Below are positions 1 through 7,612 of a stretch of DNA of 64,000 bases, in pieces (the stretch's first letter is position 1; each line of letters begins with the position of its first letter). The notes beneath the pieces were generated by a model. The model was given only the letters and a program-made list of their open reading frames with translations, was not told where the DNA came from and did not search any database. This stretch comes from a bacterium (GTDB taxonomy: Bacteria > Acidobacteriota > Polarisedimenticolia > Polarisedimenticolales > Polarisedimenticolaceae): NCBI GenBank assembly GCA_024226515.1, contig JAAELQ010000263.1, positions 62,001 to 126,000 of the forward strand, read 5' to 3'. The position numbers and the translations under genes were made by a program.

Positions 1-2
1 GC

Positions 3-305
3 GAGCCGGGGACCGAGATTCCCCCGGAAACCCTGCAGGAACGCATGGTTTTCGCCATGATCAACGAGGCGATCGTTTGTTTACAAGACGGGGTCGTCCG
101 CGAGCCGCGCGACGTCGACCTGGCGATGGTCATGGGCACCGGATTCCCCGCTTTCCGGGGAGGTTTGCTGCGCCACGCGGACTCCGTCGGAATACCGATC
201 GTCGCCGACCGGTTGTCGCGCCTGGCGGAGGCCCACGGCGAGCGATACCGTCCTGCGGGGAGTTTGCAGCAGATGGTTCGGGAGCAGAGACGCTTCTACG
301 CGTGA
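3..305 (+). CDS. 3-hydroxyacyl-CoA dehydrogenase, C-terminal fragment (fatty acid oxidation complex alpha subunit)
   Basis: Only the last 100 residues lie in the window; the frame is open back to the left edge, so the gene starts outside. The visible part matches the second C-terminal helical domain of FadB/FadJ-type enzymes, which make and oxidise 3-hydroxyacyl-CoA in beta-oxidation. The telling stretch is GTGFPAFRGGLLRHADSVG, where that family has a Gly-Phe-Pro-x-Phe-Arg-Gly-Gly segment. The NAD-binding and hydratase domains are not visible, so the exact paralogue cannot be named. A single-domain 3-hydroxyacyl-CoA dehydrogenase is less likely but not excluded. Confidence 0.8.
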   Translation, partial: EPGTEIPPETLQERMVFAMINEAIVCLQDGVVREPRDVDLAMVMGTGFPAFRGGLLRHADSVGIPIVADRLSRLAEAHGERYRPAGSLQQMVREQRRFYA

Positions 306-380
306 TTCACCGAACATTTTGTTCTGAAAAGCCCGCAAAACGGGGCACGTGCGAAGTGGCCTGCGCAGCGGGCCGGGTCG

Positions 381-401
381 ATGCGGGGTCTGAACCCGCA
401 T
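381..401. promoter_or_regulatory. Perfect 7-bp inverted repeat next to a possible -10 box
   Basis: ATGCGGG and CCCGCAT flank a 7-nt spacer, and the right arm runs into TACAAT (401-406), which resembles a sigma-70 -10 box. No convincing -35 is present. It lies between the fatty-acid oxidation gene and the aminopeptidase-like gene, so it could be an operator or a weak terminator hairpin without a T-tract. Confidence 0.3.
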
Positions 402-457
402 ACAATGACATGCGTATGAGATACCGAGGCATTTCACATATCTCGCCGGAGGGAGTC

Positions 458-3304
458 ATGGATCACTCGAGGAAGGTCCTGTCCACGCAGACCGTGATCG
501 GTTTGCTGGCGGTCCTGCTGATCGCGGTGCTCGCAGCGCCGTCCGCGCTCGCGACCACGGAGCGCGTTGCGCTGAAGGACCTGGATGAACAGCTTGCCGC
601 GTCGCTGCAGGCTCCGCTGCGGGCCAAACTGGCCGAGATCAGCGGCCAGAAGAACGACGAGGGCATCAAGAACGTCCGCGGTTCGTACTCGCGGTTGCTG
701 TCCAAGGTCAGCGACGAGAAGTACGAGGTTTCGTTCCTCGAGCGCCGCGCCGACCCGGACACGCTCGTGGCGACCCGAATGGCGCTGACTCTCGAGCCGG
801 ACCCGGCGAAGAAGGAAAGCTGGAAGATCACCAACGAGGAGGTCGTCGAGACGTACGACGACATGCATCGTGCCCTCGGTCTCACCTGCTACGACTTCGA
901 CAAGTTCGACTTCGACCGCGAGGGCTTGAAGGTCACCGGCTCGAACGGCTCGGTGTGCGAGTACTACCGGCAGGGTACGGTGATGGGCTTCGCGCTGATC
1001 ACCGACGACCTGAAGTACGACTATACCGCGCCCAAGTATCTCGACTTCTACACGTTGCAGCAGATGAACGAGAGCGATTGGCCGGAGTACGTGGATTTCG
1101 ATCCGAAGTTCATTGAAATGTACTGCGATGCCGACACCTGCGAAGAGCTGCTCGACGAGCTCTTCACCGGGCTCGATCGCATCCCTGCCGACCAGCGTAA
1201 GGCGGAGATCAAGGGCAGAACGGACTCGCTGCCCGCCGCCGCGAAGACGTGGATGGACAAGCAGGTCCAGAAGATGGTGGACCGCCGGAAGGAGAGCCCG
1301 TTCGCCGACTTCGGCCCCGACACCCCCCCCGGCAACCGCAATTACGTCGTCGCCGTCAACAAGAACGACAAGGAAGCGGTCGGGCTGCGCTACAACAACT
1401 GGGGCGGCTTCGAGCTGACGTTCTGGGCTCGGATCAACGATCCGGCCTTCGGCATCCAGAGCGCCAACCTGTACGGTTACTACACCGAGGAGACCACGAA
1501 GACTACGCCGCCCTACGAGCTGGAGGCGCGCCCGGATCTCGGCAACCGCTGGTACGACCTGTACAAGGTGACCGGCGAGGTCGAGGTCGCGCTGAACGAC
1601 CCGGAGATGATCTCCGGCGACGTGGAGTACGGCGTCAACATTCGGCAGGACATCGACGTCCTCCCGTTCTTCGTGGCCACCAAGCCGCGTGAGAACGTCA
1701 AGCGCCCTTCGCTGTTCCTCAACTCGGTCGAGTACGAGGGCAAGGATCTGACCTGGGTGCAGGTCAACCCCTACGGCGGGTACATCGTCTTTCCCGAGGT
1801 GATTCCCGGCGGTACCAAGATCGACCTGCGTATCGTCTTCTCCTCGCGCGCGCTGCACAAGGTGAACCACGCGTTCACGCGCACGCCGCGCGGCTCGTGG
1901 CTGCCGCTGGTGCGCTTCGGTGACTTCATCGAAGAGTTCGACATGGTCTACAAGAGCCCGTCGAAGTACACGCTGCTCGGCATCGGCAAGAAGGTGCACG
2001 AGTCGACCGAGGGCGGTGTGACGAGCTCGCGCTGGGTCGCAGAGAGCCCCGTCGAGTTCCCCAGCATCATCTTCGGCAAGTACCAGTCGGTCGCACCGAA
2101 GGCGATCCAGGCCAAGAAGCTCGACGGAACGCCGATCCCGATTGCGGTCCACGTCGACGAAGTGAGCAAAATGCAGCTCGACGCGTCGATCCAGACCTTC
2201 GACGACGCCAAGGAGTTCGGCGACGCGGCCCGCACCGGCGCCCGCGGAATTCGCTCGGGCCAGCAGCGGTCAATCGGCGAACAGGCCGCGGCCGCGATCA
2301 ACATCTACGCCGAGGTCTCCGGCGTCGACTACCCGTACGGCGAGCTGAACCTGGTCAACGACCCGGCGCCCGCGCTGTACGGCCAGGCGCCGAGTTCGCT
2401 GATTTACCTCGGCTCGTGGGTCTTCCGCGGCGAGGGCACGATGTCCGGCGACACCGTGCTCGGCGGCGGAGGAAAGAACATCTCCAAGTTCCTCAAGTCG
2501 GTCACGGCGCACGAGGTCGGCCACCAATGGTGGGGCTCGCGCGTGGCCAACGCCAACGGGCGCAACTACTGGTTCGTGGAGACGCTGGCCGAGTACTTCT
2601 CGGCGATTTACCTCGAGCGGACCGGCGGACCCAAGGAGTACCAGGAGCAGGTCGACGAGTGGCGCCGCGTGGTCCTCGACCGCGACATGCGCTCCAGCGT
2701 TCAGAACGCCAGCGTGCTGTGGGCCGGGGAGAACCCGGGTGGCGCGTATCAGGCGGCCGTGTACAACAAGGGCCCCTACGCGTTCCATATTCTACGCCAG
2801 ACCTTCGGCGACGAGCGCTTCTTCGCTTTCCTGAAGAAGTTCACGCAGGAGCTGACGGCCAAGGGCGAGATCGTGTCTCGCGACATCCAGATCGCCGCCG
2901 AATCGGCCCTGGGCGGCGTCGACGAGAACGGCCAGGAGTACCGCGTCGACCTCGAGTGGTTCTTCGACCAGTGGATCCGCGGTGTCGGCGTCCCGCAGTA
3001 CAGCTTCAACTACGACGTCCGCAAGTCCGAGGAAGGCAAGTTCATCGTCGAGGGCAGCATCGAGCAGCGCGTTGTCGTCGGCGACAAGCGCAGCTACCAC
3101 GTGATGGAAGACAAGTTCTATCGCGGCGTGGTGCCGATCACGATCAAGACCAAGAGCGGCAAGGAGTACAAGGTTCCCGTCGTGATCGAGGGCGCCAAGA
3201 CCCCGTTCCGCCTGCCGCCGATCTCGGAGAAACCGATCGAGGTCGCGCTGAACAAGTACGGCGACATCCTGTCGCACGATGTGCTGGACAACCAGGACTT
3301 CTAA
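458..3304 (+). CDS. M1-family (gluzincin) metallopeptidase, exported
   Basis: Encodes 948 residues. The open frame extends upstream, but the ATG at 458 is preceded by GGAGGG and begins a typical signal peptide (MDHSRKV, then a hydrophobic run ending near ALA). The zinc site is HEVGH at about residues 685-689, followed 18 residues later by a glutamate in the ETLAEY context, which is the HExxH-x18-E spacing of M1 aminopeptidases. The first roughly 400 residues are not clearly recognisable and may be a family-specific substrate or propeptide region; the usual M1 GxMEN motif was not found, so aminopeptidase activity is not certain. Predicted location is the periplasm or cell surface. A terminator hairpin follows the stop, so it is probably monocistronic. 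Confidence 0.8.
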   Translation: MDHSRKVLSTQTVIGLLAVLLIAVLAAPSALATTERVALKDLDEQLAASLQAPLRAKLAEISGQKNDEGIKNVRGSYSRLLSKVSDEKYEVSFLERRADPDTLVATRMALTLEPDPAKKESWKITNEEVVETYDDMHRALGLTCYDFDKFDFDREGLKVTGSNGSVCEYYRQGTVMGFALITDDLKYDYTAPKYLDFYTLQQMNESDWPEYVDFDPKFIEMYCDADTCEELLDELFTGLDRIPADQRKAEIKGRTDSLPAAAKTWMDKQVQKMVDRRKESPFADFGPDTPPGNRNYVVAVNKNDKEAVGLRYNNWGGFELTFWARINDPAFGIQSANLYGYYTEETTKTTPPYELEARPDLGNRWYDLYKVTGEVEVALNDPEMISGDVEYGVNIRQDIDVLPFFVATKPRENVKRPSLFLNSVEYEGKDLTWVQVNPYGGYIVFPEVIPGGTKIDLRIVFSSRALHKVNHAFTRTPRGSWLPLVRFGDFIEEFDMVYKSPSKYTLLGIGKKVHESTEGGVTSSRWVAESPVEFPSIIFGKYQSVAPKAIQAKKLDGTPIPIAVHVDEVSKMQLDASIQTFDDAKEFGDAARTGARGIRSGQQRSIGEQAAAAINIYAEVSGVDYPYGELNLVNDPAPALYGQAPSSLIYLGSWVFRGEGTMSGDTVLGGGGKNISKFLKSVTAHEVGHQWWGSRVANANGRNYWFVETLAEYFSAIYLERTGGPKEYQEQVDEWRRVVLDRDMRSSVQNASVLWAGENPGGAYQAAVYNKGPYAFHILRQTFGDERFFAFLKKFTQELTAKGEIVSRDIQIAAESALGGVDENGQEYRVDLEWFFDQWIRGVGVPQYSFNYDVRKSEEGKFIVEGSIEQRVVVGDKRSYHVMEDKFYRGVVPITIKTKSGKEYKVPVVIEGAKTPFRLPPISEKPIEVALNKYGDILSHDVLDNQDF

Positions 3305-3328
3305 CGTAACCAAACGATCGAACCGTCG

Positions 3329-3366
3329 AACCCGGCTTGCCAACGCAGGCCGGGTTCTCTATTTTT
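3329..3366 (+). terminator. Rho-independent terminator after the M1 peptidase, just ahead of gatB
   Basis: AACCCGGC (3329-3336) and GCCGGGTT (3349-3356) form a perfect 8-bp stem with a 12-nt loop, followed by CTCTATTTTT. The T-tract ends only six bases before the gatB ATG, so the 3' flank of the hairpin is also the gatB ribosome-binding region. Confidence 0.75.
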
Positions 3367-3372
3367 GGGCGG

Positions 3373-4839
3373 ATGTCTGAATACGAGGCGGTAATCGGGC
3401 TCGAGGTACACGCCCAGCTCAAGACGCGGACGAAGATCTTCTGCGGCTGTTCCACTGAGTTCGGGCGCCCGGCCAACAGCCAAACCTGTCCCGTTTGCCT
3501 GGGCCACCCCGGCGCTCTGCCCGTGCTGAACCGGCGCGCCGTCGAGCTGGGGGTGCGCGGAGCGCTGGCCCTGGGCGCCGAGATCCGCGAGCGCAGCATC
3601 TTCGCGCGCAAGAACTACTTCTACCCCGACCTGCCGAAGGGCTACCAGATCTCGCAGTACGAGGAGCCGCTGGCCGAGGGCGGCGGCGTGCCGATCGAGT
3701 GCGGTGGCGAGGCCACGACGATCCGCCTGACCCGGCTGCACCTCGAGGAGGACGCGGGCAAGTCGATCCACGATGGGATGCCCGACTCGGAGCGGGCGTC
3801 CTACGTCGACCTCAACCGCAGCGGGACGCCGCTGGCCGAGATCGTCTCCGAGCCCGAGATCCACAGCCCGCGGCAGGCGTACCTGTACCTGCAGCGGCTG
3901 CGCAGTATTCTGCGCTACGCCGACGTGTGCGACGGCAACATGGAGCAGGGCTCGTTTCGTTGCGACGCGAACGTATCCGTGCGGCCGATCGGCGAGGCGA
4001 AGCTCGGCACGCGGACCGAGGTCAAGAACCTCAACTCGTTCCGCAACGTCCAGCGCGCGCTGGAGTTCGAGTTGAAGCGTCAGATCGAGATCCTGCGCTC
4101 GGGCGGGCAGGTCGAGCAGCAGACCATCCTGTGGGACGCCTCGGCGGGCGAGACCCGGCCGATGCGGGGCAAGGAAGAGGCTCACGACTATCGCTACTTC
4201 CCCGAGCCGGACCTGCCCCCGGTAGTCTGTGGCGAGGCGTTCGTCGAGGAGATCCGGCGCTCGCTGCCGGAGCTGCCCGCGGCGCGCAAGGCCCGGCTGG
4301 TGGCGGAGTACGGCGTGGGCGCGGACGAGGCGCACCAGCTGACCCTGGAGGCGCCGCTCGCGGACTACTACGAGGCGGTCGTGCGCGCGGGGGCCGGGGG
4401 CGCCGCGGTGGCCAACTACGTCCTCAACGACCTGCAGCGGGCGCAGAACGAGGCGCGTCGCGCGGATGACGAGATCCCGCTCCCGGCCGAGCATCTCGCC
4501 GAGTTGATCCGGCTGGTCGACGACGGCACGATCAGCTCCAGCGCCGCGAGGCAGGAGGTCTTCCCCGAGATGTACGCGAGCGGCGGATCGCCCGCCGCGA
4601 TCGTCAAACAGAAAGGGCTCGAACAGGTCAGCGACGAGTCCACGCTGCAGGTCGCGGTCGAGGCGGTCGTGGCCGAGAACCCGGACGAGCTGGCCAAGTA
4701 CCGTGGCGGCAAGCAGGGCCTCATCGGCTTCTTCGTCGGCAAGGTGATGCAGAAGACCGGCGGCAAGGCGAACCCGAAGGAAGTCAACCGACTCTTGCGA
4801 ACCCATCTCGATCCTCCCGACTCCGGAGACCCGACGTGA
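3373..4839 (+). CDS. gatB: Aspartyl/glutamyl-tRNA(Asn/Gln) amidotransferase subunit B
   Basis: Encodes 488 residues, the normal GatB length. It is the kinase/tRNA-binding subunit of GatCAB, which converts misacylated Glu-tRNA(Gln) and/or Asp-tRNA(Asn) to the amide form. The start at MSEYEAVIGLEVHAQL matches the conserved GatB N-terminus; an upstream in-frame ATG at 3337 lies inside the terminator hairpin and is unlikely. The zinc cysteines (CGCSTEF, QTCPVCLGHPG) and YFPEPDLPP are present, and the C-terminus has the GatB/YqeY domain. gatA and gatC are not adjacent. The gene overlaps ftsE by four bases, so the two are probably cotranscribed. Confidence 0.97.
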   Translation: MSEYEAVIGLEVHAQLKTRTKIFCGCSTEFGRPANSQTCPVCLGHPGALPVLNRRAVELGVRGALALGAEIRERSIFARKNYFYPDLPKGYQISQYEEPLAEGGGVPIECGGEATTIRLTRLHLEEDAGKSIHDGMPDSERASYVDLNRSGTPLAEIVSEPEIHSPRQAYLYLQRLRSILRYADVCDGNMEQGSFRCDANVSVRPIGEAKLGTRTEVKNLNSFRNVQRALEFELKRQIEILRSGGQVEQQTILWDASAGETRPMRGKEEAHDYRYFPEPDLPPVVCGEAFVEEIRRSLPELPAARKARLVAEYGVGADEAHQLTLEAPLADYYEAVVRAGAGGAAVANYVLNDLQRAQNEARRADDEIPLPAEHLAELIRLVDDGTISSSAARQEVFPEMYASGGSPAAIVKQKGLEQVSDESTLQVAVEAVVAENPDELAKYRGGKQGLIGFFVGKVMQKTGGKANPKEVNRLLRTHLDPPDSGDPT

Positions 4840-5504
4840 TCCGTCTGCACGACGTCTCGAAGAAATATCCCGGCGGGGTGATGGCCCTCAACGATGTCAA
4901 CCTGGAGATCGAGCGCGGCGAGTTCGTGTTCATCACGGGTGCCTCCGGGGCGGGCAAGACCTCCCTCCTGCGGCTGCTGCTGCGACAGGAGCTGGCCAGC
5001 GGAGGCCAGGTGCTGGTCAACGGCCAGGACGTCGGAGCCCTGCCGCGCTCGCGCGTGCCGCAGTGGCGGCGCGGCCTGGGCATCGTGTTCCAGGACTTCA
5101 AGCTGATCCCGCGCAAGACGGCGCTCGAGAACGTGGCCTACGTGCTCAACGTGGCCGGGCACTCGCGCGAAGAGCAGCGCCGACGGGCGTACAACGCGCT
5201 GCGCGCCGTCGAGCTGCACCACCGCGTCAACGTGTTGCCCGAGGTGCTCTCCGGAGGCGAGAAACAGCGGCTGGCCATCGCGCGCGCGGTCGTCAGCGAG
5301 CCGGTGCTGTTGATCGCCGACGAGCCGACGGGCAACCTGGATCCCGACCTGGCGGTCGAGATCATGCGTCTGTTCCGCGAGATCAATGCGCGCGGCACGA
5401 CGGTCGTCGTCGCGACCCATGACCGCGACCTGATCCAGCGCATGCAGCGCAGGACGATCGTGCTCGAGAACGGTACGATCCTCGACCCCGGGAAGAAGCC
5501 ATGA
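4836..5504 (+). CDS. ftsE: Cell division ATP-binding protein FtsE
   Basis: Encodes 222 residues, typical for FtsE. It is the cytoplasmic ATPase of the FtsEX complex, which controls septal peptidoglycan hydrolases. Walker A is GASGAGKT (lysine 41), the ABC signature is LSGGEKQRLAIARA, and Walker B is LLIADEPTGNLD. It overlaps gatB by four bases and ftsX by four bases. Pairing with ftsX separates it from generic LolD/MacB ATPases. Confidence 0.95.
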   Translation: MIRLHDVSKKYPGGVMALNDVNLEIERGEFVFITGASGAGKTSLLRLLLRQELASGGQVLVNGQDVGALPRSRVPQWRRGLGIVFQDFKLIPRKTALENVAYVLNVAGHSREEQRRRAYNALRAVELHHRVNVLPEVLSGGEKQRLAIARAVVSEPVLLIADEPTGNLDPDLAVEIMRLFREINARGTTVVVATHDRDLIQRMQRRTIVLENGTILDPGKKP

Positions 5505-6409
5505 AGAAACTGATGCACCGCCTGCGCTTCTTCATCTCGGACGCGTGGGACGAGTTCCGTCACAGCCCCGGCATCAACCTGCTCGCGGTGGGTACGCTGG
5601 CCACGGCGTTGTTCCTGGCCGGCCTGTTGTTGCTCGTGTTGTTCAACGTCGAGCATCGCGTCGAGCGCCTGCGCGAAGACGTGCGCCTGTACGTCTACTT
5701 CCTCGACGACGTCTCGCCCGAGAGGGTGGACGAGCTGCGCACGAGCCTCGCCGGACGGCGCGGAGTCTCGCGTGTCGAGCACATCGACGAGCAGCAGGCG
5801 CTCGAGCGCTATCGCGAGTGGATTCGCGACGACATGGTGGAGCTGCTCGACGAGCTCCCCGACAATCCGTTGCCGGCGTCGCTGGACGTGTACCTCGAGT
5901 CCGGGCCGCAGGCCGAGGAAGTGGGCAACGGCATCGTCACCGAGCTGACGGGACGCGAGGGCATCGAGAGTTTCCGCTTCGACGTCGAGACCGTGCGCCG
6001 GCTCGAGTCGTTGCTGGAGCTGGCCCGGGTCGGAGGATCGGGCTTGGCCGTGGTGGTCTTCGCGGCCGTGGTGTTCGTCATGGCCAGCGTGTTGCGGCTG
6101 GCGGTCTTCGCCCGCAGGCACGAGATGGAGATCATGCTGCTCGTCGGCGCGACGCCGGCGTTCGTGCGTGGCCCGTACCTCGTCGCCGGGTTGTTCCAGG
6201 GTCTGTTCTCTTCCGGCGTGGCGCTGGTGGCGATCGAGGGCGCGCGCCGCCTGGCCCACGCGCGGGTCGACTCCGGCGGTAGGGCGCTGGTCGAGCTGCT
6301 GGCCGCGCGGCCGCTGACGCCGGCGCTGGCCGGACTGATCGTGCTGGTCGGTCTGCTGGTCAGCCTGATCAGCTCGTGGTTCGCGGTGCGGCGTGGCGAG
6401 ACGAGGTGA
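5501..6409 (+). CDS. ftsX: Cell division protein FtsX
   Basis: Encodes 302 residues: a cytoplasmic N-terminus, TM1 at about residues 24-48, a large extracytoplasmic domain (about 50-170), then three more membrane segments, which is the FtsX/MacB-type arrangement. FtsX recruits and activates amidase activators or hydrolases outside the membrane. No partner hydrolase is next door, but an M23/LysM lipoprotein of the activator/hydrolase class is encoded at 23216-23995. Start choice follows the four-base overlap with ftsE. Confidence 0.93.
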   Translation: MKKLMHRLRFFISDAWDEFRHSPGINLLAVGTLATALFLAGLLLLVLFNVEHRVERLREDVRLYVYFLDDVSPERVDELRTSLAGRRGVSRVEHIDEQQALERYREWIRDDMVELLDELPDNPLPASLDVYLESGPQAEEVGNGIVTELTGREGIESFRFDVETVRRLESLLELARVGGSGLAVVVFAAVVFVMASVLRLAVFARRHEMEIMLLVGATPAFVRGPYLVAGLFQGLFSSGVALVAIEGARRLAHARVDSGGRALVELLAARPLTPALAGLIVLVGLLVSLISSWFAVRRGETR

Positions 6410-6433
6410 GGGGTCAGACTGAAGTCTGACCCC
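6410..6433. terminator. Palindromic hairpin after ftsX (GGGGTCAGACT / AGTCTGACCCC)
   Basis: An 11-bp perfect inverted repeat with a 2-base centre begins directly after the ftsX stop, and a pyrimidine-rich stretch follows on the plus strand. It can act as terminator for ftsX and for the convergent Rieske gene. The core GGGGTCAGAC...GTCTGACCCC resembles REP-type palindromes that I recall as abundant in some genomes (from memory, not checked). Confidence 0.6.
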
Positions 6434-6446
6434 CGGCTTCGTCTTC

Positions 6447-6845
6447 TTATTCCTTCTTCAGAAAGCTGTCGTCCCAGCGCACCCACTCATCATCGTCGTC
6501 GTCGCGCTTCGGCTCCACGCCCTTCTCTTCGTCCGGCGGCAGCTCGACGAGCACGTCGTCGCCCTCGATCCGAACCGGGTAGACGGGGATCCGGCACCAC
6601 GACTTGGTGTCGCACTCTCCGCTGCCGAGGTCGAAGTTCCAGTGGTGCCAGTGGCACTCGACGCGCCCGCCCTCGACCTTGCCGTCGGCCAGCGACGCGC
6701 CCATGTGCGGGCAGGCGTCCACCGTGGCGCGCCAGCCCTCGGGCGTGCGGAACACCGCGATCGTGCGGCCGCCGACCTTCACGGCGCGGCCGCGACGCTG
6801 TGGAAACTCGTCCACCTTGCCGACCTTCGTGAACTCTCCGCTCAC
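6447..6845 (-). CDS. Rieske [2Fe-2S] ferredoxin-like protein
   Basis: Encodes 132 residues. The Rieske ligands are Cys45-x-His47 (CPHMG) and Cys64-x2-His67 (CHWHHW), with about 16 residues between the two motifs, as in dioxygenase-type and NirD-like Rieske ferredoxins. There is no signal peptide or membrane anchor, so it is a soluble electron carrier. The last 25 residues are very acidic (EEKGVEPKRDDDDDE). No oxygenase or nitrite reductase gene is adjacent, so the partner is unknown. It lies 27 bp downstream of the sulfatase-modifying-factor-fold gene on the same strand and is probably cotranscribed with it. Confidence 0.85.
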   Translation of the reverse strand: MSGEFTKVGKVDEFPQRRGRAVKVGGRTIAVFRTPEGWRATVDACPHMGASLADGKVEGGRVECHWHHWNFDLGSGECDTKSWCRIPVYPVRIEGDDVLVELPPDEEKGVEPKRDDDDDEWVRWDDSFLKKE

Positions 6846-6872
6846 GCTGCCCTCCGTACGACAAGCATAGTT

Positions 6873-7559
6873 TCAGCCGAAGCTGCGCGCGATACGAAAG
6901 CCGACATCTTCGGCGCGCAGGTCCGGGTCCGCGCGGCGCCGGGCGGAGCAGCTCAGCGTATCGCGGTCGACGCGGAACGACCCGCCGCGCAGCACTCGAT
7001 CTCTCGCGGAATCCAGGTCGTCGCGCCCGTCCCCGGAGACGACCGGATACGCCGCGTACAGCGAGGAGGTCCACTCCCAGACGCCACCGAGCATGCACTG
7101 CAGTCCGAACGCGTTCGGCTTTTTCTTTCGCAGCGGAGGGATGCGCTCGCCGCTGTTGCGCGCGTCCCAGACGAACGGCTCGGCATCGTCCGGCTCCGCG
7201 CCGAAGAAGCACCGCGCGCCCGAGCCCGCGCGGCAGGCGAATTCCCACTCGACCTCGGTCGGAAGCCGGATCGGCTTGCGCGAGACACCGGCGTACCAGT
7301 CGCAGTAGTTTTGCGCGTCCCCGAAGCGGATCCCCGTCGCCGGGTCGTCGTCTCCCGGCGACAGCGGGCTGCGCGCGAAGTCGGGCGCGAAGGCCTCGTA
7401 CTGCAGGTTCGTCACCGGCAGCTTGCTCAGGTAGAACGACGCGACGTCCACTTCGAAGGACGGCGCCGCGTCCGCCTCCGCACCCCCGATCACGGCCCGG
7501 TCGCTGCGGATCAACCACAGAATCGCCCGCGGGTATCGCGTGTAGCTATCCCTGCGCAC
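6873..7559 (-). CDS. Formylglycine-generating-enzyme/SUMF1-fold protein, probably non-catalytic
   Basis: Encodes about 228 residues from a GTG start at 7559; the frame is open further upstream but that would overlap the divergent WD40 gene. Fold motifs are RLPTEVEWEFACRAG, GGVWEWTSS, RGGSF and GFRIAR at the C-terminus. In true formylglycine-generating enzymes two cysteines follow RGGSF; here the first position is valine (RGGSFRVDRDTLSC), so the copper/cysteine pair is incomplete and sulfatase activation is doubtful. Many bacterial proteins use this fold for other binding or enzymatic roles. The start is uncertain because no clear ribosome-binding site is visible. Confidence 0.75.
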   Translation of the reverse strand: MRRDSYTRYPRAILWLIRSDRAVIGGAEADAAPSFEVDVASFYLSKLPVTNLQYEAFAPDFARSPLSPGDDDPATGIRFGDAQNYCDWYAGVSRKPIRLPTEVEWEFACRAGSGARCFFGAEPDDAEPFVWDARNSGERIPPLRKKKPNAFGLQCMLGGVWEWTSSLYAAYPVVSGDGRDDLDSARDRVLRGGSFRVDRDTLSCSARRRADPDLRAEDVGFRIARSFG

Positions 7560-7566
7560 GTTTCCA

Positions 7567-7589
7567 GGCGTACCATGGGACGGTACGCC
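7567..7589. promoter_or_regulatory. Perfect 8-bp inverted repeat in a divergent intergenic region
   Basis: GGCGTACC and GGTACGCC are separated by 7 nt in the 53-bp gap between the divergent SUMF1-fold and WD40 genes. The position suits a shared operator; which regulator would bind is unknown. Confidence 0.4.
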
Positions 7590-7612
7590 GTGCCAGAGAC
7601 GGAGGAACGAGC

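Noticed and set aside
77..457. N-terminal extension of the M1 peptidase
   Set aside because: The extension has no signal and no ribosome-binding site; the ATG at 458 has both a good site and a signal peptide.
434..2152. Long minus-strand ORF (572 residues)
   Set aside because: It lies wholly opposite the M1 peptidase, is arginine/leucine-rich and shows no family motif; GC-rich shadow.
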